A stretch of 26,133 nt of DNA from Alphaproteobacteria bacterium HGW-Alphaproteobacteria-13 (GTDB lineage Bacteria > Pseudomonadota > Alphaproteobacteria > Sphingomonadales > Sphingomonadaceae). The notes under the pieces are model-generated. The model worked only from the letters and a program-made list of their open reading frames with translations, was not told the origin of the DNA and did not search any database. The stretch lies in the NCBI GenBank assembly GCA_002842935.1, contig PHEM01000003.1, positions 1 through 26,133 on the forward strand, given 5' to 3'. Positions 19,237 through 24,627 of this stretch are shown in pieces. Every line of letters begins with the position of its first letter. Within the stretch, counting starts at the first letter, position 1. The translations under genes and the position numbers were made by a program.

Positions 19237-19817
19237 GTAGGCGGCGGTGCCTCAAGCGACAGCGCAAAGCAATCGGGATGATGGAAATCGGGCGGTCCGG
19301 GCGGGTGGCGGAGCGCCCAGTAGCTTTTGGTGCCGTCCACCTCTTCGATAATGGCGGAGAGGTCAGCAAGCAGCGGCCCGTCCCGCCAATCGACGGGCAA
19401 GGCGACTTCGACTTCCAGCGCCAGATGGGTATCGCTGGCGTCGAGCAGGATTTGCGGCGTAGCTGGCAAGGCAAGCCCCTCGCGACCGGCGCGATAGGCC
19501 GAAAAGCGGTACGCTGCCCATTGGCTGGAGGGTGAGAAATTCAGTTCGAGATAGGCTTCGTCGTCCGGACGGCGCAGGAAGAGTTCGCAGCAAAGATGCT
19601 GCCATAGATCGTCGACCCGTTCAGATGCGGCAGGATCGGGGATGGCGAGATGATCGAGCGGCGCGTCGATATGATAGCGCAGCCATAAGGCGCCATGGGA
19701 CAAGTGTTCGATAAATACTTCTATTCCATCGACCGCATGTGCGGATGCGTCGCCGTGGCAAGACAAGGACAGCCCTTCGACAAGCTCAGGGCGAACGGTG
19801 TTTGGATGGTCCAACAT
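19233..19817 (-). CDS. DOMON-like domain protein with repeat-coded N-terminus
   Basis: A 194-residue protein resembling the DOMON-like family common in Sphingomonadales. Recognisable parts are ALWLRYHIDAPLDHLAIPDP, ERVDDLWQHLCCELFLR, YLELNFSPSSQWAAYRFSAYR and a C-terminal SYWALRHPPGPPDFHHPDCFA. It should be a beta-sandwich; its ligand is unknown. Start ATG 19817 has a good AGAGGA site, which overlaps the stop of the GIY-YIG gene 9 bp upstream. Residues of about 6-16 (NTVRPELVEGL) are read from a GAGCTTGTCGAAGG repeat unit, so the N-terminus has been extended or replaced. A TTG at 19766, with GAAGGG upstream also from the repeat, is an alternative start that omits the repeat peptide. Its stop overlaps the next gene. 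Confidence 0.78.
   Translation of the reverse strand: MLDHPNTVRPELVEGLSLSCHGDASAHAVDGIEVFIEHLSHGALWLRYHIDAPLDHLAIPDPAASERVDDLWQHLCCELFLRRPDDEAYLELNFSPSSQWAAYRFSAYRAGREGLALPATPQILLDASDTHLALEVEVALPVDWRDGPLLADLSAIIEEVDGTKSYWALRHPPGPPDFHHPDCFALSLEAPPPT
19772..19798. repeat. Reverse GAGCTTGTCGAAGG unit inside the DOMON-like gene
   Basis: A unit in reverse orientation, 33 bp left of the forward unit that begins the GIY-YIG cassette. The order at the locus is rev, fwd, nuclease, rev. It codes the RPELVEG peptide at the N-terminus of the DOMON-like protein. Confidence 0.9.
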
Positions 19818-19826
19818 TGCGTTCCT

Positions 19827-20138
19827 CTACTCCGTTTGTCCTGAGCTTGTCGAAGGACCGTTCTTTCCTTTGGCCAAGCTCGAAATCCGGTCCCAATCGC
19901 TTCGGATCAACGCCATTTTCTTCGCGCGGCTCCAGCCCTTTATCCGGCGTTCGGTTTCCAAGGCTTCGATCCGTGTGGGAAAATCCTGACTCCAGACCAA
20001 AGTGACGGGTTGCCTGTCGGCAGTGAAACCCGGAAAGGCGCCAGCCTCATGTTGAGCGACCCGATGCGGCAGATTGTCGGTATGGCCGACGTAATAAACC
20101 CCGCCCCGGCAGTGCAGCATATAGACCCAGAAACCCAT
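19827..20138 (-). CDS. Small GIY-YIG nuclease, cassette-borne
   Basis: A 103-residue single-domain GIY-YIG nuclease of the UPF0213/YhbQ-like size class. The GIY-YIG pair reads VYM...YYVG near the N-terminus (FWVYMLHCRGGVYYVGHTDN). The conserved arginine follows in RVAQHEAGA, and the metal-binding glutamate is in ALETERRIKGW. These residues suggest an active single-strand-type nuclease domain. Start ATG 20138 is preferred because it begins the domain; a TTG at 20174 inside the repeat would add 12 residues. The last 10 residues (GPSTSSGQTE) are coded by the left-hand repeat, and the TAG stop lies just beyond it. It reads in the same direction as the DOMON-like and NamZ-like genes and could be their upstream operon member. 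Confidence 0.9.
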   Translation of the reverse strand: MGFWVYMLHCRGGVYYVGHTDNLPHRVAQHEAGAFPGFTADRQPVTLVWSQDFPTRIEALETERRIKGWSRAKKMALIRSDWDRISSLAKGKNGPSTSSGQTE

Positions 20139-20192
20139 TCCGCCGGTGTAGAAGGAAGGACGGTCCTTCGACAAGCTCAGGACGAACGGAGT
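19829..20192 (-). mobile_element. Candidate mobile cassette: GIY-YIG nuclease between 33-bp inverted repeats
   Basis: 19829-19861 and 20160-20192 are reverse complements over 33 bp with one mismatch (core CTGAGCTTGTCGAAGG). Only a small GIY-YIG nuclease gene lies between them. Short doublets of the same family without a gene are at 17932-18019 and 21908-21995. The cassette is inserted between the DOMON-like gene and tyrS, 38 bp from the tyrS ATG. As at the DUF559 locus, a nuclease gene occupies the spacer of a repeat doublet. Mobility is inferred from arrangement and copy number. Confidence 0.68.
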
Positions 20193-20230
20193 TGGGTTTG
20201 CGGTTTTCGCATGCTAAGCGCCCGCCCATC

Positions 20231-21457
20231 ATGACCCATTACAAATCCGACCTGCTGCGCCTGCTCGACGAGCGAGGCTATATCCACCAGATGACCGACG
20301 CGGAAGGGCTGGACGCGCTTGCCGCGAAGCAGGTCGTGCCGGGCTATATCGGCTTCGACGCGACCGCGCCCAGCCTGCATGTCGGCAGCTTGGTCCAGAT
20401 CATGATGCTGCGGCGGCTGCAACAGACGGGGCACAAGCCCGTGGTGCTGATGGGCGGCGGGACGACGCGGATCGGCGATCCCACCGGGCGCGACGAAAGC
20501 CGCAAGATGCTGTCGGACGAGACGATCGCCGCGAACATCGCCTCGATCTTCAGCATCTTCAGCCAGTATCTGACTTTCGGCGACGGGCCGACCGACGCGG
20601 TGATGGTCAACAATGCCGACTGGCTGGGCAAGCTCGGCTATATCGACCTGCTGCAAGAGGTCGGCACGCATTTCACGATCAACCGCATGCTGACCTTCGA
20701 TTCGGTCAAGCTGCGGCTGGAACGCGAGCAGCCGATGACCTTCCTCGAATTCAACTACATGATCCTGCAAGGCTATGACTTCCGCTATCTGTCGAAGGAA
20801 ATGGGCGTGCGGCTCCAGATGGGCGGGTCGGACCAGTGGGGCAATATCGTCAACGGTATGGAACTGGGCCGCCGCATGGACGGCGCGGAGCTGTTCGGGC
20901 TGACGACTCCGCTGCTGACCACCGCCGCGGGCGCGAAAATGGGCAAGACGGCGGCAGGCGCCGTGTGGCTCAATTCGGGACAGTTGCCGCATCACGATTA
21001 TTGGCAATATTGGCGCAACTGCGACGACCGCGACGTCGGTCGCTTCCTGCGGCTGTTCACGGACTTGCCGCTGGACGAGATCGCGCGGCTCGAGGCGCTG
21101 CAGGGCGCGGACATCAACGAGGCGAAGAAAATCCTCGCCAACGAGGCGACGGCGATGTGCCGGGGCGCCGACGCCGCCCGCAGCGCCGCCGAGACCGCCG
21201 CGCAAACCTTTGAAAAAGGGCAGATTGGTGGCGATCTGCCGCAAGTCGCCTCCCCTGCCGAAGGGCTGCGCATTCTCGACGCGCTGCGCGAGTTGGGCTT
21301 TGCCGCCTCGAACAAGGAGGCCCGCCGCAAGCTGGAGGAAGGCGCGGTGAAGATCGACGGCGAAGTGATCCGCGATCCGCATCACCTGATCCGCCCCACC
21401 GGCGCCCCCGTTCCACTGAGCCTGGGGGCGAAGAAACATGGCCTCGTGACGCCCTGA
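20231..21457 (+). CDS. tyrS: Tyrosyl-tRNA synthetase
   Basis: A 408-residue class I aminoacyl-tRNA synthetase that charges tRNA-Tyr. The HIGH-type signature is HVGS at 50-53 (APSLHVGSLVQ). The KMSKS-type signature is KMGKT at 236-240. Tyrosine and tRNA-side motifs include GGGTTRIGDPTGR and GGSDQWGNI. The C-terminal S4-type RNA-binding domain (about 340-408) shows ASNKEARRKLEEGAVKIDGE. Start ATG 20231 fits family N-termini (MTHYKSDLLRLLDERGY). It has no clear Shine-Dalgarno site, and the GIY-YIG cassette ends only 38 bp before it. The native promoter has therefore been displaced, or lies within the cassette or its 38-bp remnant. A TTG at 20192, in the repeat edge, would add 13 non-conserved residues. 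Confidence 0.97.
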   Translation: MTHYKSDLLRLLDERGYIHQMTDAEGLDALAAKQVVPGYIGFDATAPSLHVGSLVQIMMLRRLQQTGHKPVVLMGGGTTRIGDPTGRDESRKMLSDETIAANIASIFSIFSQYLTFGDGPTDAVMVNNADWLGKLGYIDLLQEVGTHFTINRMLTFDSVKLRLEREQPMTFLEFNYMILQGYDFRYLSKEMGVRLQMGGSDQWGNIVNGMELGRRMDGAELFGLTTPLLTTAAGAKMGKTAAGAVWLNSGQLPHHDYWQYWRNCDDRDVGRFLRLFTDLPLDEIARLEALQGADINEAKKILANEATAMCRGADAARSAAETAAQTFEKGQIGGDLPQVASPAEGLRILDALRELGFAASNKEARRKLEEGAVKIDGEVIRDPHHLIRPTGAPVPLSLGAKKHGLVTP

Positions 21458-21531
21458 CAGGCGCCGCGGCATTTACACTTTCTTCAGCAAGCGGTGGAAT
21501 CGTGCCGGGAAACCACGAAGGTCCGGTACAT

Positions 21532-21873
21532 ATGCGTAAGATCGACACGAACAAGGCCCATTATCTTGGTCTCGACCAGCGGATCGCACCGCGCAGCGAC
21601 ATTTATTGCCGCCTGCCGTTCGTGCTGCCCGATGGGCGGCAGGAAATATGCACGTGCATCAACATCAGCGCCGATGGCCTGCTGATGCGCTTCGACGGCG
21701 GGCTGGAGCCGGGCGACCTCGTCATCTTCCGCCTGCCGGTGATCGGCCGCAGAGAGGCGAAAGTGATCTGGTCGCTGGGCGGCAAGACCGGCGTGCAGTT
21801 CGAAACCACGATCGGCGCCGAGGATTATCTGCCGACGCTGCGCGCGATGGGCGTCCGCACGCATCCCAATTAG
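21532..21873 (+). CDS. PilZ domain protein, probable c-di-GMP receptor
   Basis: A 113-residue single-domain PilZ protein. Both c-di-GMP contact motifs are present: RxxxR as R17-IAP-R21, and the (D/N)xSxxG motif as N44-I-S46-A-D-G49. The beta-barrel follows (GDLVIFRLPVIGRREAKVIW, then GGKTGVQFETT). It should be a cytoplasmic receptor adapter; its partner is not evident from its neighbours (tyrS upstream, recG convergent). ATG 21532 has AAGG about 10 bp upstream. A GTG at 21502 in the same frame, with GGTGGA upstream, would add 10 residues and cannot be excluded. A repeat doublet starts a few bases after the stop. Confidence 0.88.
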   Translation: MRKIDTNKAHYLGLDQRIAPRSDIYCRLPFVLPDGRQEICTCINISADGLLMRFDGGLEPGDLVIFRLPVIGRREAKVIWSLGGKTGVQFETTIGAEDYLPTLRAMGVRTHPN

Positions 21874-21877
21874 AGCG

Positions 21878-22026
21878 GCGTGCGTTAAATCTGTACCACC
21901 CTTTGTTCCGTTCGTGCTGAGCTTGTCGAAGCACCGTCCTTCTTCTTACGGCGCAAAAAGAAAGAACGACCCTTCGACAAGCTCAGGGCGAACGGCGTTA
22001 GCGTGATTCCGATTTACGGCACGCCA
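21878..22026. repeat. GAGCTTGTCGAAG doublet nested in a second inverted repeat
   Basis: The core doublet (21908-21995) matches that at 17932-18019 in units and spacer. Outside it, GGCGTGCGTTAAATC (21878) and GATTTACGGCACGCC pair with two mismatches. The outer 15-mer CGTGCGTTAAATCTG (21879-21893) occurs again inverted at 14118-14132. The element thus looks like one repeat inserted in, or co-mobilised with, another. It lies between the convergent PilZ and recG genes. Confidence 0.8.
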
Positions 22027-22077
22027 ATTAGGGCGGCGAGCCTTCTATGTGAGTCTTGATTCCGTTCGCCGCGCGCC

Positions 22078-24144
22078 TCACCCGCTCCGCAGCAACGGCA
22101 CCGCCGCATCGCGCTCGAACAGATAGAGGCACAGGCGCACCGCCTCGCCGCGCGCACCTTCCATGCCGCCGTCGCGCTCGACGAACAGCCGCGCGTCGTC
22201 GTGCGCGACGGGCAGCAGGCGCACGAGTTGCTCCGGCGTCGCGAGACCATAATCGGCGTCGCCCGACTGCTTCAGCCCCAGCAGTTCGCCGCCGCCGCGC
22301 AGTTCCAGATCCTTTTCGGCGATCAGGAAGCCGTCATTGGTCTCGCGCATCAGCGCCAGCCGCTCGCGCGCGGTTTCGGAGAGATTCTGGGATCGCAGCA
22401 GCAGGCAAACCGATTTCGCCGTCCCGCGCCCGACGCGCCCGCGAAGCTGGTGAAGCTGGGCAAGGCCAAAGCGGTCGGCATGCTCGACGATCATCAGGCT
22501 GGCGGCGGGGACGTTGACGCCGACCTCGATCACCGTGGTCGCGACGAGGACGCCGATCTCGCCTGCCTCGAACCGCGCCATCACCGCATCCTTGTCGGGT
22601 CCCTTCATCCGCCCGTGGACCAGCCCCACCGCGTCGGCGCCGAAGCGCTCGCGCAGCAGCGCCGCGCGATCCTCGGCGGCGGCGAGTTCGCTCACCTCGC
22701 TCTCGGCGACCAGCGGACAGACCCAGTAAGCCTGCGCCCCGCCCGCAAGATGGCGCCCCAGCCCGTCCACCACTTCGCCCAGCCGATCGACCGAGACGAC
22801 GCGCGTATCGACCGGGGTGCGCCCCGGCGGCATCTCGTCGAGCCGTGACACGTCCATCTCGCCATGATTGGCGAGCAGCAGGGTGCGCGGGATCGGCGTC
22901 GCGGTCATCACCAGCAGATGCGGCGGCCGCGCGCCCTTGTCGGTCAGCATCAGCCGCTGCGCGACGCCGAAACGATGCTGCTCGTCCACCACGACCAGCG
23001 ACAGATCCTTGTAGGCGACCGCCTGCTGAAAGATGGCGTGCGTACCGACGAGGATGTCGATGCTGCCGTCCGCCAGCCCCATCAGCGTCGATTCGCGCGC
23101 GCGGCCCTTGTCGCGCCCCGTCAGGATCGCGAGATTGACGGGCAGGCCGCCCAGCATCGCTTGCAGCGTCGCATAATGCTGGCGCGCCAGAATCTCGGTC
23201 GGGGCGAGCAGCGCCGCCTGCGTCCCCGCCTCCACCGCCGCCAGCATCGCGCGCAGCGCCACCAGCGTCTTGCCCGATCCGACATCGCCTTGCAGCATGC
23301 GCAGCATCGGCACGTCCTCTGCCATATCGCCCGCAATCTCGCGCCCGACGCGCTCCTGCGCGCCCGTCAGGCCGAAGGGCAGTCGCAGCGCGTCCGTGAG
23401 CCGCCCGTCGCCGCGGATCGCCCGGCCCCGCCGCGTGCGCAGCCCCTGCCGGATCAGCATCAGCGCGACCTGGCTCGCGAAAATCTCGTCATAGGCGAGC
23501 CGGTCGCGCGCCGCCTCGTCGCGCGGAGTCGCATGGGCGCGCTCCAGCCCCTCGCGCCATGCGGGCCACCCCCGGCTGGCGAGCAGCGGCGCATCGATCC
23601 ACTCGGCAAGCGCGGGCCGCCGGTCGAGCGCGATGGCGGCGAGTTGCGACAGCCGCGCGTTGGTCAGCCCCTCGGTCAGCGGATAGACCGGCTCGTGCAC
23701 CGCGATCGCGCTGTCGTCGCCGATCTCCGTCACATGGTCGGGATGGACGATCTGGCGCATGTCGCCGTAAAGGTCGAGCCGCCCCGACACGCGGCGCGTC
23801 TCGCCCAACGGAAACAGCTTGCGCGCGAGGCCCGACGTGCGGCCGAAATAGACGAGCCGCACATGATCGCCCGCGCTGTCGACCGCCTCGACGCCAAAGG
23901 GCGCGCGCGGGGAGCGGCCGGAACGATAATCCTGCGCGGTGACATCGACGATGATCGTCTGCCCCGGCTGCGCCTGGTCGAGCCGGTCCACGGGCACGCG
24001 CGAGATCAGGCCCGTGGGCAGATGGAACAGCACATCGACCACACGCTCCAGCCCCAGCCGGGCCAGCGGCTTGGCAAGCTGCGGCCCGACTCCCTTGAGT
24101 TCGGTCAGCGCGGCAAAGAGCGGGTTGAGGATTTCGGGTCGCAT
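22078..24144 (-). CDS. recG: ATP-dependent DNA helicase RecG
   Basis: A 688-residue branched-DNA helicase that regresses stalled forks and processes recombination intermediates. The N-terminal wedge (OB-fold) domain covers about 1-200 (TELKGVGPQLAKPLARLGLERVVD, then VYPLTEGLTNARL). The helicase motor has Walker A GDVGSGKT near 287-294, motif Ia LLAPTEILARQH, the DExH-type box VVDEQHRFG, motif III VMTATPIPRT and motif VI QLRGRVGRG. The C-terminal part includes LELRGGGELLG. The length is normal, and no repeat insertion is seen. Start ATG 24144 matches the family but has no clear Shine-Dalgarno site. It is divergent from sdhE-mfd, with a 222-bp intergenic stretch containing a hairpin and a repeat doublet. 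Confidence 0.97.
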   Translation of the reverse strand: MRPEILNPLFAALTELKGVGPQLAKPLARLGLERVVDVLFHLPTGLISRVPVDRLDQAQPGQTIIVDVTAQDYRSGRSPRAPFGVEAVDSAGDHVRLVYFGRTSGLARKLFPLGETRRVSGRLDLYGDMRQIVHPDHVTEIGDDSAIAVHEPVYPLTEGLTNARLSQLAAIALDRRPALAEWIDAPLLASRGWPAWREGLERAHATPRDEAARDRLAYDEIFASQVALMLIRQGLRTRRGRAIRGDGRLTDALRLPFGLTGAQERVGREIAGDMAEDVPMLRMLQGDVGSGKTLVALRAMLAAVEAGTQAALLAPTEILARQHYATLQAMLGGLPVNLAILTGRDKGRARESTLMGLADGSIDILVGTHAIFQQAVAYKDLSLVVVDEQHRFGVAQRLMLTDKGARPPHLLVMTATPIPRTLLLANHGEMDVSRLDEMPPGRTPVDTRVVSVDRLGEVVDGLGRHLAGGAQAYWVCPLVAESEVSELAAAEDRAALLRERFGADAVGLVHGRMKGPDKDAVMARFEAGEIGVLVATTVIEVGVNVPAASLMIVEHADRFGLAQLHQLRGRVGRGTAKSVCLLLRSQNLSETARERLALMRETNDGFLIAEKDLELRGGGELLGLKQSGDADYGLATPEQLVRLLPVAHDDARLFVERDGGMEGARGEAVRLCLYLFERDAAVPLLRSG

Positions 24145-24176
24145 GGCTAGGGCGGGTGTAGCCTCGAACCCTTCGC

Positions 24177-24209
24177 TTTGCCCAGCCCTTCCCGTCTCCG
24201 CTGGGCAAA
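24177..24209. repeat. 10-bp stem hairpin in the recG leader region
   Basis: TTTGCCCAGC and GCTGGGCAAA pair perfectly around a 13-nt pyrimidine-rich loop. It lies 33 bp upstream of recG and would be in its leader if transcription starts further out. A terminator role is possible on neither strand without T-tracts; it may be an operator or another short repeat. Confidence 0.45.
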
Positions 24210-24232
24210 TGCGGAAACCGACACCTATCCCT

Positions 24233-24335
24233 CGTCACCCTGAACTTGTTTCAGGGTCCATGGTCTGCCCTTGCCTTTGACGCGGCGTCAAACGACAGCA
24301 AAGACCATGGATGCCGAAACAAGTTCGGCATGACG
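24233..24335. repeat. Inverted-doublet repeat (CGTCACCCTGAACTTGTTTCAGG family)
   Basis: The outer ends are CGTCA(CCCTG)AACTTGTTTC and GAAACAAGTTCGGCATGACG. Inner arms GGTCCATGGTCT and AGACCATGGAT pair, and the centre TTTGACGC/GCGTCAAA is itself palindromic. From memory this is a dispersed sphingomonad repeat. It ends 31 bp before sdhE, so the sdhE-mfd promoter is either inside or displaced by it. Confidence 0.88.
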
Positions 24336-24366
24336 AGACATCAACGAGAAGATCAAAAGGCCCACC

Positions 24367-24627
24367 ATGCAAGACCGCCTGAAACGCCTGAAATTCCGCG
24401 CCTGGCATCGCGGCACGCGCGAGGCCGACTATATGATCGGCGGCTTCTTCGACCGCTATTCGGCCGAATGGGGCGAGGAAGAGATCGCCTGGTACGAAGC
24501 CGTGTGCGAAGAGGATGACGTCGATATCATGGCCTGGGCGCTGGGGACGGGTCATCCGCCCGCGCATCTCGACAAGCCCGACCTGATCGCCGCGATGCGC
24601 CGGCTGGACTATATCCCGCTGCCATGA
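24367..24627 (+). CDS. sdhE: SdhE, FAD assembly factor for succinate dehydrogenase
   Basis: An 86-residue SdhE/Sdh5 (DUF339) protein, which promotes covalent FAD attachment to the succinate dehydrogenase flavoprotein in the cytoplasm. The key motif is RGTREADYMIGGFF, with the conserved R15-G16 and E19. A helical EEIAWYEAVCEEDDVDIMAWALG completes the five-helix bundle. Start ATG 24367 follows AAAAGG. Its TGA overlaps the ATG of mfd (ATGA), so the two are translationally coupled despite unrelated functions. No sdh genes are nearby. Confidence 0.95.
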   Translation: MQDRLKRLKFRAWHRGTREADYMIGGFFDRYSAEWGEEEIAWYEAVCEEDDVDIMAWALGTGHPPAHLDKPDLIAAMRRLDYIPLP

